Shown here: positions 54,712 to 63,630 of the stretch, in pieces
How the letters are laid out: each line of letters begins with the position of its first letter
Numbering within the stretch: the first letter of the stretch is position 1
Source: Runella zeae DSM 19591
GTDB lineage: Bacteria > Bacteroidota > Bacteroidia > Cytophagales > Spirosomataceae
DNA length: 64,000 nt
NCBI RefSeq assembly: GCF_000423565.1
Contig: NZ_KE384042.1
Span: 60,482-124,481 of the forward strand
Direction of reading: 5' to 3'
Notes under the pieces: generated by a model
What the model saw: only the letters and a program-made list of their open reading frames with translations
Told to the model about the DNA's origin: nothing
Database searches by the model: none
Translations under genes and position numbers: made by a program

Positions 54712-56328
54712 ATGATTACCACATTAGAACCTTCTTTAGCCTTGGGCGAAGAGCAAAAAAGCAGACTAGGACTAAGTGCCGTACAAAAAATCTTTTTTAA
54801 TTTACCTCCAGCGGCATTGATTGAGCAGAGCCTTCTAAATGCCGAAGGGTATCTGGCCGATACGGGTGCTTTGATGGTAGATACAGGCACTTTTACGGGC
54901 AGGTCACCCCAAGACCGTTTTATCGTTTCTGATGATAAAACAGTGCAATCTGTCTGGTGGAGTGATATAAACATCCCTTTTGATACCCAAAAATTTGACG
55001 CACTTCACCAAAAAATGCTAGATTATTTGGTCGACAAGAAGGTATACGTGCGTCATGGATATGCTTGTGCTCATGCTGATTACAGAATCAATATTACGGT
55101 TGTCAACACCTGGGCTTGGCACAATTTGTTTTGCCATAATATGTTTCTAAAGCCTAGTGTGGAGGAATTGGCAAAGTTTGAAACTGAATTTACGATTATC
55201 AATATTCCTGAATTTAGGGCAATACCTCATGTAGATGGGACGAGAAGTGAAAATTTTGCCATTTTGAATCTATCCAAAAATATCATCTTGATTGGAGGTA
55301 CGGGCTATGCAGGAGAAATGAAAAAAGGTATATTTTCTGTGCTGAACTATAAGCTACCCCACGAACGCGGCACGCTTTCGATGCATTGCTCCGCTAATGT
55401 GGGTAAAGAAGGGGATACGGCTTTATTTTTTGGATTATCCGGAACAGGCAAGACCACACTATCGGCAGATGCTAGCCGCTCACTTATTGGCGATGATGAG
55501 CATGGTTGGGCGGATGATACCATATTTAATTTTGAAGGTGGATGCTATGCCAAAGTAGTGGACTTGAGTCGCGAAAAAGAACCCGAAATCTATGATGCAA
55601 TTCGGTTTGGGACGATTGTAGAAAACACCCGTTTTTTGGAAGGAACTCGTACCATTAATTATGCCGACAGATCCGTAACCCAAAATACTCGTACGGCATA
55701 CCCCATTGATTTTATACCCAATATCATGCGTCCCTCCAAGGGGGAGAGGCCCCAAAATATATTCTTTTTGGCGGCGGATGCTTTTGGGGTATTACCGCCT
55801 ATTGCTCGGCTTACTACGGGTCAAGCTATGTATCATTTTATTTCGGGTTATACGGCCAAAGTGGCTGGTACTGAGATGGGTGTCAAAGAGCCTCAAGCTA
55901 CCTTTTCGGCTTGTTTTGGAGCGGCATTTTTGCCGTTACATCCTACTCGCTATGCAGATTTATTAGGTCACAAAATCAACAAATACCAAGTAAAAGTATG
56001 GCTTATCAATACGGGATGGTCAGGAGGAGGGTATGGAGTAGGAGCAAGGATGAAGTTGGCATATACCAGAGCGATGATTGCGGCAGCTTTGAAAGGTGAA
56101 CTCGATGAAGTGGAGTTTGTCAAACATCCTATTTTTCAGATGGAAATTCCTACCTCTTGTCCAGGTGTACCTAGTGGCCTATTGAACCCCCGCGATACTT
56201 GGGAAAGTGCCGAAGCATATGATCATGCAGCACTTCATTTGGCGGAGTTATTCAGAGAAAATTTTATGAAATATGAAGACTTCGCAAGCCCTCAGATACT
56301 GGCAGGAGGGCCCATAGGATATAAATAA
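54712..56328 (+). CDS. pckA: phosphoenolpyruvate carboxykinase (ATP)
   Basis: A 538-residue cytoplasmic enzyme that converts oxaloacetate and ATP to phosphoenolpyruvate and CO2, the entry to gluconeogenesis. The length equals that of the E. coli enzyme. Key motifs are RSPQDRF (64-70), the P-loop GLSGTGKTTLS (241-251), the metal-binding HGW after DDE, and ENTRFLEG. The start gives the usual N-terminus. A strong terminator lies 26 bp after the stop, so it is a single-gene unit. Confidence 0.97.
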   Translation: MITTLEPSLALGEEQKSRLGLSAVQKIFFNLPPAALIEQSLLNAEGYLADTGALMVDTGTFTGRSPQDRFIVSDDKTVQSVWWSDINIPFDTQKFDALHQKMLDYLVDKKVYVRHGYACAHADYRINITVVNTWAWHNLFCHNMFLKPSVEELAKFETEFTIINIPEFRAIPHVDGTRSENFAILNLSKNIILIGGTGYAGEMKKGIFSVLNYKLPHERGTLSMHCSANVGKEGDTALFFGLSGTGKTTLSADASRSLIGDDEHGWADDTIFNFEGGCYAKVVDLSREKEPEIYDAIRFGTIVENTRFLEGTRTINYADRSVTQNTRTAYPIDFIPNIMRPSKGERPQNIFFLAADAFGVLPPIARLTTGQAMYHFISGYTAKVAGTEMGVKEPQATFSACFGAAFLPLHPTRYADLLGHKINKYQVKVWLINTGWSGGGYGVGARMKLAYTRAMIAAALKGELDEVEFVKHPIFQMEIPTSCPGVPSGLLNPRDTWESAEAYDHAALHLAELFRENFMKYEDFASPQILAGGPIGYK

Positions 56329-56354
56329 GTACTTTGTTTTTTTAACTACTCAAG

Positions 56355-56384
56355 AGCCTGCTACAAATTGTAGTAGGCTTTTTT
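56355..56384 (+). terminator. intrinsic terminator of pckA
   Basis: AGCCTGCTACA and TGTAGTAGGCT form an 11-bp stem with one wobble and an AAT loop, followed by six T residues. Confidence 0.92.
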
Positions 56385-56517
56385 GTGAAAACCCTAAATG
56401 CGATAATTTGTGGCTGAAAGCTAAGGAGAAGTCAGACTAGAGTTGTTTATGGTACAAGAATTGCTGTTTAACTTTGTGAGTTTTTGAAAGAATTTTAAAT
56501 CATAATTTCCCTTAACA

Positions 56518-57420
56518 ATGTTTGTTGAAGCTATCAAGCGTGTCGGTGCTTTTACTAGACCTATTCATATCATTACTAGACTATATAAACAATCAGAAGT
56601 ACTCCCGGGAGCGGCTAGCATGTTTTTTGTCAACGAAAACGGATACGCCGTAACTTGTAAACATGTAGCGGAGATTATCGTAAATGCTACTATGGGTATC
56701 ACTCAACAAAATTATAATAGATTTAGAGGAGAATCTCAAAAATACTTGAAGGATAGCCACAATACCTATCATATCCAACGCCTAGAACAGCAATTTAACT
56801 TGGAGTTGGGGACTATCGTCACTCAAAAGGTTAATTTCATCAATTCCTTTAGCAATTTATCACAAATTGATGTCACTTATCACCCCAAATATGACCTCGC
56901 ACTTTTACATTTTCAGAGCGAAGGACCCTATTTTTATACTCATTATGCAGAGTTTTTGGCTGATAATCAGGAGTATGAGGTAGGGCGTAGTTTGTGCCGT
57001 TTGGGTTTTCCTTTTTCAGAATTTAGAAACTTCCGTTATAACGCCAATATAGACGATATCGAATGGACACCTGACGCTCCGCATATTACTCCCGCTTTTC
57101 CGATAGACGGTATTCTGACTCGTTTTATTGGAGACGAAACGGGCTATCCTTATGCTTTAGAGATGAGTACGCCTGGATTAGTAGGTCAGAGTGGAGGACC
57201 TTTGTTTGATACTCAGGGGATTATTTATGGTATGCAGCAGTCGACCCGACATTTACATTTGGGATTTGATATGATTAATCAAGACGTATGGATTGGAACT
57301 CACCGAGCCAAAGTCTCCAATCACCCTTTCTTGCATGTGGGAGTGTGTATTAGTGCCGAAATCATTAAAGACTTTTTAAGACAGCAAAAAGTGAAATTTT
57401 ACCAAAGAAGACCAGAATAG
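56518..57420 (+). CDS. trypsin-like serine protease domain protein, no signal peptide
   Basis: A 300-residue protein with the chymotrypsin-like triad in order: H49 in TCKHVAE, D126 in PKYDLALL and S225 in GQSGGPLFD. It has no signal peptide, transmembrane segment or PDZ domain, so it seems cytoplasmic, unlike DegP/HtrA relatives. The N-terminal 30 residues (MFVEAIKRVGAFTRPIHII) are conserved-looking and basic. It resembles the small group of bacterial trypsin-like domain proteins annotated only as hypothetical or as effectors in defence loci; no partner gene is adjacent here. Confidence 0.75.
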   Translation: MFVEAIKRVGAFTRPIHIITRLYKQSEVLPGAASMFFVNENGYAVTCKHVAEIIVNATMGITQQNYNRFRGESQKYLKDSHNTYHIQRLEQQFNLELGTIVTQKVNFINSFSNLSQIDVTYHPKYDLALLHFQSEGPYFYTHYAEFLADNQEYEVGRSLCRLGFPFSEFRNFRYNANIDDIEWTPDAPHITPAFPIDGILTRFIGDETGYPYALEMSTPGLVGQSGGPLFDTQGIIYGMQQSTRHLHLGFDMINQDVWIGTHRAKVSNHPFLHVGVCISAEIIKDFLRQQKVKFYQRRPE

Positions 57421-57569
57421 AAATGTGATAAGTTGAAAATGTGATAATGATTGCAGTGAATCGCTTTAAAATATTTTTTAATCAATTGATAATCAAAGAG
57501 TTATTTGAATTTCGATAAATGAATTACTACATTTTCAAATTATTTGATTCTTTTAGCCTTCCCCGTGGT

Positions 57570-58373
57570 TTATTTCAAACCATAATTTCCTCTTAGCAAA
57601 TACTCAAAAAAGCGGCTAGGTAGGAAGCGTTTGAGCCAGAGCGAAAACCTTTGCAGAAAAGGCCCTGCAATGTAATGAATCTGTGGGGTGGAGCTATTAA
57701 TCGCTTTTTCGATGATTTTTGCGATATAAATAGGGTCTTCGGCAGTGCTTACTTCATGATTGACGATAGTATTCATGTGGTCTACCAATTGGCGATAGGG
57801 CGACGAAGGCAAAGGTCGGGCTACGAGGCGATTGGAGTTGATATTGGTTCGGACATCACCCGGTAAAACACTGCATGCCCGAATGCCGAAGGGTTTGAGT
57901 TCGATACTCAATGTTTCGGTCAAAATCTCGACGGCTGCTTTGCTTGCGCTGTAGATACCTCGAAAGGGAAGCCCCATTCGTCCTGCAATCGAACCTACAT
58001 TGATGATAAGCCCATGGCCTTGTTTGCGCATTGCGGGCAATACAGCTCTACAAGTACGTAGTACCCCTAAAACATTAGTATCAAAAACCCGGTCAATCAT
58101 TTCGTCGGGTACTTCTTCCAATGCCCCTATGATTCCTAGACCAGCATTATTTATTAAAATATCGATTTTGTCTTCTTGTTGGAGCAGTTGGTTTACAGCT
58201 TTATAGACAGAGGCTTCGTCATTTACATCCATAAGAAGCGTTTGAAAAGGCACTCTTTCTGTAAAAACCTTACGACTCGTGCCATATACTTTATGGCCTT
58301 GCTGGGTGAGGTATTCGGCCGTGACACGGCCAATTCCTGACGAGGCACCCGTAATTAAAATGATTTTGGACAT
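57570..58373 (-). CDS. SDR-family oxidoreductase (classical)
   Basis: A 267-residue NAD(P)-dependent oxidoreductase. The cofactor motif is TGASSGIG (8-15), NNAG lies at 75-78, and the active site has S128, Y141 and K145 (YSASK). The C-terminal 30 residues are basic and aromatic (FLQRFSLWLKRFLPSRFF), a feature of membrane-associated SDRs that act on lipids or sterol-like compounds. The substrate is unknown. The gene is read in the same direction as the XRE regulator, 57 bp downstream of it. Confidence 0.88.
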   Translation of the reverse strand: MSKIILITGASSGIGRVTAEYLTQQGHKVYGTSRKVFTERVPFQTLLMDVNDEASVYKAVNQLLQQEDKIDILINNAGLGIIGALEEVPDEMIDRVFDTNVLGVLRTCRAVLPAMRKQGHGLIINVGSIAGRMGLPFRGIYSASKAAVEILTETLSIELKPFGIRACSVLPGDVRTNINSNRLVARPLPSSPYRQLVDHMNTIVNHEVSTAEDPIYIAKIIEKAINSSTPQIHYIAGPFLQRFSLWLKRFLPSRFFEYLLRGNYGLK

Positions 58374-58430
58374 TTGAGGGTTTTATCGCTGATGGTTAAG
58401 GAGGTCATCATTGATGAGTCACTTGCCATT

Positions 58431-59417
58431 TTACTTCTTGATTCGATTGAGTTCCTCTTGCATCTGATTAACCAGATGTTTGAGATGGTCCAAAGATACG
58501 GTGGGTTCGGGCAAAACAGTGCTAAAAAATGCTTTAATTTCCCATACTTCCATTACATCTTTAAGTGATACTTCAAAAGTAGGTATACTGGCATTGTCAG
58601 AGCTTAGCAGAAGCGTTCCTTTGATTTTGACTTGATTGTATACTCTCCTACACACTACTCCTAGATTGCGGGCCACCATGATATAGATTTTGCCGTCGGC
58701 AATGTCGTACCAATTGTTGACATAGTGGCCTACTAATAAGGCTTTAGGAAGCACAAAATCGTCACCCGCTTCGAAGGCGCGATAAGTACCTTCTGCCAAA
58801 AGGGGAAACTGAAAAGTGGGAAGCCGCTTGAGATAATCTCCTTGATTGAACTTATCTGCATAATTTTTGAAATCGCTACGTCGGACGTATTGAATAATAG
58901 GCGAATTGCTTTTTTCGGTTTCGATAGTAGGTGTTTGATTGATGTGAGTACTACTGGTATTTTCATAGACATTGTTGAAAGAAGGTGCCTGAAAAACGGG
59001 TGGTGGTGTAGCCACTATTTTGGGTGGCTCAGGTGGTACCACAGGCTTAGGAGCCGCTACTACTGTGGAGGCGGGGCGAGGCGCTGAGCTAGGCGTATAA
59101 TACTGCTCAAAAATACTCGACAGTGTTTGAGGTTCGGTGGGAGTAGGTTCAGCTACCAATGGCGTCGGGGAGGGTTTATCCATTGGGATTAGGTTGGGAG
59201 TCTCGCGGATTTTGCGCAAATCCTTTTTTAGCAAATCATCTACTGATACGCTAAAAAGCTTCGACATGGCCTTGAGTACATCAATGTTTGGATTGGCGCG
59301 TTGTTCTTCATAAGCTCCTACCGACGCTCGTTTGATGCCTACACGGCGCGCAAACTGGTCTTGGGTAAGTCCGTGCAATTTACGCAGATACTTCATGTTG
59401 TCGCTGACAATACTCAT
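58431..59417 (-). CDS. XRE-type regulator with degenerate S24/LexA-like C-terminus
   Basis: A 328-residue regulator. Residues 5-62 are a Cro/CI helix-turn-helix (LRKLHGLTQDQFARRVGIKR). A long Pro/Thr-rich linker follows (about 75-165), then a beta domain (about 185-290) resembling the S24/LexA peptidase fold. The catalytic pair looks lost: the usual GDSM is replaced by AGDDFVLP and the lysine region reads VCRRVYN, so self-cleavage is unlikely. The C-terminus is a short coiled coil (LDHLKHLVNQMQEELNRIKK). A perfect inverted repeat directly upstream suggests autoregulation. Confidence 0.82.
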   Translation of the reverse strand: MSIVSDNMKYLRKLHGLTQDQFARRVGIKRASVGAYEEQRANPNIDVLKAMSKLFSVSVDDLLKKDLRKIRETPNLIPMDKPSPTPLVAEPTPTEPQTLSSIFEQYYTPSSAPRPASTVVAAPKPVVPPEPPKIVATPPPVFQAPSFNNVYENTSSTHINQTPTIETEKSNSPIIQYVRRSDFKNYADKFNQGDYLKRLPTFQFPLLAEGTYRAFEAGDDFVLPKALLVGHYVNNWYDIADGKIYIMVARNLGVVCRRVYNQVKIKGTLLLSSDNASIPTFEVSLKDVMEVWEIKAFFSTVLPEPTVSLDHLKHLVNQMQEELNRIKK

Positions 59418-59434
59418 AACGGCTTTGATAAAAA

Positions 59435-59471
59435 TTTTAGTAAAAGTACAGAAATTTCAGTTTTACTAAAA
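59435..59471. promoter_or_regulatory. candidate operator of the XRE regulator
   Basis: TTTTAGTAAAA (59435-59445) and its exact complement TTTTACTAAAA (59461-59471) form an 11-bp inverted repeat with a 15-bp spacer. It begins 18 bp upstream of the regulator start. The spacing places the centres 26 bp apart, suitable for two HTH units on one face of the helix. Confidence 0.6.
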
Positions 59472-59661
59472 ACTCATAAGAATTCTATTTTAAATGGTAC
59501 TTTTGGTAGATTTCAACGTCATATAAATACCCCAACAATGAATCTGTGGGTACTTGAGGCATTTATGGAATTGTCTTTTTGGCGAAAGAGTGGTCTTAGT
59601 AAATATTAAGTTCATCACAAAATTTAAAAATAATATATTTCAATTTGAAAATCAGATAGTT

Positions 59662-61092
59662 ATGGTTGTAGACAACACATCGCTCGTATCCGTGGCTGAC
59701 TTTAAACGTGTTTTTGATGAACAACGAAAAAATAGTCACAAAATCGCTTTGACAGATGCCAAAGAACGCATCGAAAAACTAAAACGAATGCAGGCTTATA
59801 TCATGTCGCATTTGGGAGAAATAGAAAAAGTCATGTACAAAGACTTTCGGAAGCCCCCCGTTGAGGTACAAGTGGCCGAAGTGTATAGTGTGACTTCTGA
59901 GATTAAATTTGCCTGTAACAATTTAAAACGCTGGATGAAACCTCAAAGAGTACCTACTCCTATAGGGCTCATTGGGACGTATAATTATATCAAGCACGAG
60001 CCCAAAGGTAATGTGCTTATCATTTCTCCCTGGAATTATCCTTTTTCCTTGGCAATCAAGCCTTTGGTGGCGGCGCTGGCTGCTGGAAATGTGGTAATGT
60101 TGAAGCCTTCCGAGCTTACACCGCATACTTCGGGTTTTATAAAAAACATGATTGAAGAGCTCTTCCCCCAAAATGAAGTAGCAGTATTTGAAGGAGAGGT
60201 CGAAGTAGCTACCGAACTCTTGAAATTGCCCTTCAATCATATCTTTTTTACGGGTATGCCCACCGTCGGGAAAGTAGTGATGCGAGCAGCCGCAGAGCAT
60301 TTGGCGTCGGTTACGCTAGAGCTGGGAGGGAAATCTCCTAATATCATTGATGAAACTGCTGATGTTAAAAAAGCAGCCTACGCTACTGCTTGGAGTAAAT
60401 GCTTTAATAACGGACAGACCTGTATTGCGGTGGATTATGTCATGATTCATAGTTCTCAAAAAGAGGTTTTTGTAAGTGCCTATCGAGATGCAATCCAACA
60501 AATGCTAAATCCTGAAAGTAAAGGCATAGAGCAATCAGAAAGCTATGCTCGTATTGTGAATAGACGGCATTTTAGACGCATAAAAAGCTATATTGATGAT
60601 GCTCTCGAAAAAGGGGCAGAAATCGAATTAGGCGGAAAAATGATTGAAGCGGAGAATTTTATTGAGCCTACCGTTTTGACTGGAGTGCACGACGACATGC
60701 AAATCATGCAAGAAGAGATTTTTGGCCCTGTGTTGCCCATTATTACATATGAGCACAAAGAAGAAGTTGTAGCCTATATCAACGGTAAAGAAAAGCCATT
60801 AGCACTTTATATTCAGAGCAAAAATTCCCAAAATATTGATTATTTCTTGAATAATACTCGGGCGGGCGATTCGGTAATCAACGATTTGATGCTGCAATTT
60901 AGCCATCCAGAATTGCCTTTTGGAGGTGTCAACAATAGTGGTATAGGCAAAGCAAATGGTTTTTTTGGATTCAAAGAAATGAGCAACCTAAGAGGTGTAT
61001 CTAAACGGCAGTTTGGAGCGATGAAGTTTTTATATCCTCCTTATCATGGAAAGGTAAAACGTTTAGTGGACTTAATTGTCAAATATTTTTAG
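59662..61092 (+). CDS. aldehyde dehydrogenase family protein
   Basis: A 476-residue NAD(P)-dependent aldehyde dehydrogenase of the class 3-like group. The nucleotide region has ISPWNYPFSL and LKPSELTPHTSG, the general base is in LELGGKSPN and the catalytic cysteine in NNGQTCIA. The C-terminus has a hydrophobic/basic tail (GKVKRLVDLIVKYF) that could attach it to a membrane, as in fatty-aldehyde dehydrogenases. The ATG at 59662 is used; earlier in-frame starts add an unrelated N-terminus. It is divergent from the XRE regulator. Confidence 0.93.
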   Translation: MVVDNTSLVSVADFKRVFDEQRKNSHKIALTDAKERIEKLKRMQAYIMSHLGEIEKVMYKDFRKPPVEVQVAEVYSVTSEIKFACNNLKRWMKPQRVPTPIGLIGTYNYIKHEPKGNVLIISPWNYPFSLAIKPLVAALAAGNVVMLKPSELTPHTSGFIKNMIEELFPQNEVAVFEGEVEVATELLKLPFNHIFFTGMPTVGKVVMRAAAEHLASVTLELGGKSPNIIDETADVKKAAYATAWSKCFNNGQTCIAVDYVMIHSSQKEVFVSAYRDAIQQMLNPESKGIEQSESYARIVNRRHFRRIKSYIDDALEKGAEIELGGKMIEAENFIEPTVLTGVHDDMQIMQEEIFGPVLPIITYEHKEEVVAYINGKEKPLALYIQSKNSQNIDYFLNNTRAGDSVINDLMLQFSHPELPFGGVNNSGIGKANGFFGFKEMSNLRGVSKRQFGAMKFLYPPYHGKVKRLVDLIVKYF

Positions 61093-61102
61093 TAAAATAG
61101 CC

Positions 61103-61142
61103 TTAAGGGCTGGTCAAGAAGGAGTTGTGTACTAGCCCTTAA
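61103..61142. terminator. hairpin between convergent genes
   Basis: TTAAGGGCT and AGCCCTTAA form a 9-bp perfect stem with a 22-nt loop in the gap between the aldehyde dehydrogenase and NUDIX genes. No long T run follows, so efficiency is uncertain. Confidence 0.55.
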
Positions 61143-61163
61143 TACTATAATAATGAGTGCTTT

Positions 61164-61589
61164 TTATTCAAAAAAAGCTTGATTGATACGTCCTACATAG
61201 CCACCGGTCATTGAGGCAATGCAACGACCAAGATTGGGGTACAAGTTGAGCGTACTAAGACTAGAAATAGGTTTCCAAGCTACCTCTAGTGCCGAAGTAT
61301 GAGAAGGGTTGAGTAGGGGGATGCCCCCGATAATCTGCGCCTGAAATACACAATGCAGCACATCTTCTTTGGTGGGCGATAGCAATACTTCTCCAGCCAT
61401 GAGCATTTCACCGATTTCGGTATCTATGCCCAATTCTTCGTTGAGTTCACGTTCTACGGCTTGAACCAGGGTTTCGCCGGGGTCGGGGTTGCCACCGGGC
61501 AAAGCAAATACATCATTGCCACTGTAGTTGTAGCGTAGCAAGAGCACATGATTGTTTTCGATAATTAATGCTGAAGGTCTTACTTTCAT
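61164..61589 (-). CDS. NUDIX hydrolase
   Basis: A 141-residue hydrolase for nucleoside diphosphate-linked compounds. The NUDIX box spans residues 33-55 with every invariant position present (G33, E39, R47, E48, E51, E52, G54), so it should bind Mg2+ and be active. The N-terminal VRPSALIIENNHVLLLRY is the first strand pair. The substrate cannot be read from sequence. It is the last gene of the LemA/TPM run, 16 bp downstream of the TPM gene. Confidence 0.9.
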   Translation of the reverse strand: MKVRPSALIIENNHVLLLRYNYSGNDVFALPGGNPDPGETLVQAVERELNEELGIDTEIGEMLMAGEVLLSPTKEDVLHCVFQAQIIGGIPLLNPSHTSALEVAWKPISSLSTLNLYPNLGRCIASMTGGYVGRINQAFFE

Positions 61590-61605
61590 AAATTATACTT
61601 CTATA

Positions 61606-62376
61606 TTAATAATCACCACCGGCGCCGCCACCGCCAAAGTCGCCACCGCCAAATCCGCCAAAGCTGCTACCTCCTCCGCCGCTGCTTCCCCAGTTGCCTG
61701 AAGAACTTCCCCAGCCCGAAAAAGTGGTATAAGGATACCAGCCTCCGCCTCGGTTGCGCATGCCTCCACCGCCTTTGTTGGAGCGTGAAATAATGATGAT
61801 TAATATAATAAAGAAAATAATCAAAAACACAATCAGCGCTCCAGAAATTTCGCCATCACCATTTTCGCTGCCGTCTGCTTTGTATTCGCCAGTGGCGTAT
61901 TTGATGATTTCGCTAGTGCCTTGGTCGAGACCACGATAGTACATTTGGTTTTTGAAATCAGGCGAAATGACATCCCTTATGATTCGCTTTGCAATCACGT
62001 CAGGAATCGCCCCTTCTAAACCTCGACCTGTAGCGATGAAAATCTTGCGGTCGTCGGTAGCCCAGAGTAATACCAGACCATTGTCTTTATCTTTTTGACC
62101 TACGCCCCAGCGGCGACCAAGCTCAAAAGCATAATCACCTGCGGGATAGGGCTGCGTAGTTTTGACGACTACCACCGTGATTTGGGTAGAAGTGGAGTCG
62201 TTGTAAGCACGAAGTTTCTGTTCAAGAGTTTCTAATTCAGTTCGGTTGAGCATTCCCACATAGTCATTGACCAAACGCTTCGGCGACATAGGGTCGGGAA
62301 TATTCTGTGCTCTTAAGAGCAAGTTGGAACAACCAAAAAGAAAGATAAAAAGTAGATAACGCATAGGGCTTGACAT
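61606..62376 (-). CDS. TPM-domain membrane protein with Gly-rich tail (YgcG-like)
   Basis: A 256-residue exported and membrane-anchored protein. A signal peptide ending near LLLRAQN is followed by a TPM domain (about 30-165, with VNDYVGMLNRTELE and GRGLEGAIPDV), one transmembrane helix (LIVFLIIFFIILIIII) and a C-terminal tail of glycine, serine and tryptophan repeats. Members are linked to envelope maintenance and photosystem repair in other groups. The ATG at 62376 is used; 62364 is equally possible, and the longest frame starts with TTG. Confidence 0.88.
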   Translation of the reverse strand: MSSPMRYLLFIFLFGCSNLLLRAQNIPDPMSPKRLVNDYVGMLNRTELETLEQKLRAYNDSTSTQITVVVVKTTQPYPAGDYAFELGRRWGVGQKDKDNGLVLLWATDDRKIFIATGRGLEGAIPDVIAKRIIRDVISPDFKNQMYYRGLDQGTSEIIKYATGEYKADGSENGDGEISGALIVFLIIFFIILIIIISRSNKGGGGMRNRGGGWYPYTTFSGWGSSSGNWGSSGGGGSSFGGFGGGDFGGGGAGGDY

Positions 62377-62415
62377 CACTCTCTCTATGAAACGAGCCAA
62401 GTGATAAATGTGAAG

Positions 62416-62850
62416 TTAACCAAAAGAAATATCATCAGAAAGCTCATTGACATCGTCATCTTGACGAGGGAAGTACGTTTTGAGCTGTTGGCCTGCTTTT
62501 TCGATGCCTTTACTCAGTCCAAGGGCAAACTCCTGTTTCGCAAAGTGACTTCGCATCAAATCACGGGTACTGTTCCAAAAATCGGCAGGAACGCACTCAT
62601 TGATGCCTTTGTCGCCTATTACTGCAAATTTGCGATCTTCATAGGCTAAATAAAACAACACACCGTTTTTGAGTTCAGTACGATTCATACCCAACTCGGC
62701 AAATACTTCTTTGGCGCGTTCTATCACATCTGGCTCCAAGGACTTTCCTTCAATATGCACTCTTATTTCGCCAGAGGTAGCTAATTCTGCTTGGCGGATA
62801 GCCTCTAAGATTTGCTCTTGTTCGGAGGCTGATAAAAAGAAATGTTCCAT
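62416..62850 (-). CDS. TPM-domain protein, cytoplasmic-type
   Basis: A 144-residue protein consisting of one TPM domain, starting MEHFFLSASEQEQILEAIRQAE and containing TSGEIRVHIEG, LFYLAYEDRKFAVIGDKGIN and a closing helix LSKGIEKAGQQLKTYFP. It lacks the signal peptide and tail of its downstream neighbour. LemA-TPM-TPM clusters like this one are common in Bacteroidota and other phyla; their joint role in the envelope is unclear. The ATG at 62850 matches family starts; a 14-residue extension is possible. Confidence 0.87.
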   Translation of the reverse strand: MEHFFLSASEQEQILEAIRQAELATSGEIRVHIEGKSLEPDVIERAKEVFAELGMNRTELKNGVLFYLAYEDRKFAVIGDKGINECVPADFWNSTRDLMRSHFAKQEFALGLSKGIEKAGQQLKTYFPRQDDDVNELSDDISFG

Positions 62851-62920
62851 ACTGAAAAAATGAGATTGCGGATTGAGCAGACCCTGCTTCAATCCGCAAA
62901 TGATAAGATAATAAGACTAC

Positions 62921-63502
62921 TTAGAATTTGACGCTAGGAGCGGTTTGAGCGGCTTGGGAAGCTTCAAAGTATCCTTTGGCTTGGAAGCCAAACATTCCTG
63001 CAAACAAGGCCGCTGGAAAAGTACGAACCGACTGATTGTAATCTTTTACGACATCATTGAAGTCGTTGCGAGCTACACTGATGCGGTTTTCGGTACCTTC
63101 TAATTGGGCTTGCAAATCCAAAAAGTTTTGATTTGCTTTTAAGTTGGGGTAATTTTCGGCTACAGCCAACAACCGCGACAGCGTACCACTAAGTTGGTCT
63201 TGAGCTGCTTGGAACTTCTGGATGTTTTCGGGGGTAAGCTGCTCAGCTGATAGATTGATAGAGGTAGCTTTTGAGCGCGCTTCCATCACAGCCGAAAGGG
63301 TATTTTTCTCAAAATCGGCGGCTCCTTTTACAGTATTTACTAAGTTGGGAATCAAATCAGCCCGTCGTTGATACTGAGTTTGTACTTTTGCCCAAGCCCC
63401 GTTGACAGTCTCGTCTTTTCCTACGAGGCCGTTGTAGGTGCTACATCCGTACATACCAACTAGCAGAAGAACAACGACAACGATGATGGTGGTTTTTGAC
63501 AT
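62921..63502 (-). CDS. lemA: LemA family protein
   Basis: A 193-residue membrane-attached protein. A hydrophobic N-terminus with a possible lipobox (GMYGC, C20) is followed by the helical LemA domain with VNGAWAKVQTQYQRRADLIPN, FEKNTLSAVMEARSKA and NQNFLDLQAQLEGTENRISVAR. The function of the family is not settled; the fold is an all-helical bundle facing the periplasm. It is the first gene of the LemA/TPM/TPM/NUDIX run. Confidence 0.93.
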   Translation of the reverse strand: MSKTTIIVVVVLLLVGMYGCSTYNGLVGKDETVNGAWAKVQTQYQRRADLIPNLVNTVKGAADFEKNTLSAVMEARSKATSINLSAEQLTPENIQKFQAAQDQLSGTLSRLLAVAENYPNLKANQNFLDLQAQLEGTENRISVARNDFNDVVKDYNQSVRTFPAALFAGMFGFQAKGYFEASQAAQTAPSVKF

Positions 63503-63630
63503 GGTAATGTTAGATTTTAGTTTAACAGATGCAAATTTGTTTAAATCTAATGCTTTTGACTAAATAATTACACAAACGGTCACAAAGAGAGATATGCTAT
63601 ATTTTTTTATATACCATAAAAACTATTTGT

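Noticed and set aside
59301-59661. A plus-strand open frame and an extended aldehyde dehydrogenase start.
   Set aside because: The frame overlaps the regulator's helix-turn-helix region antisense and its operator; the dehydrogenase fold begins at the ATG at 59662.
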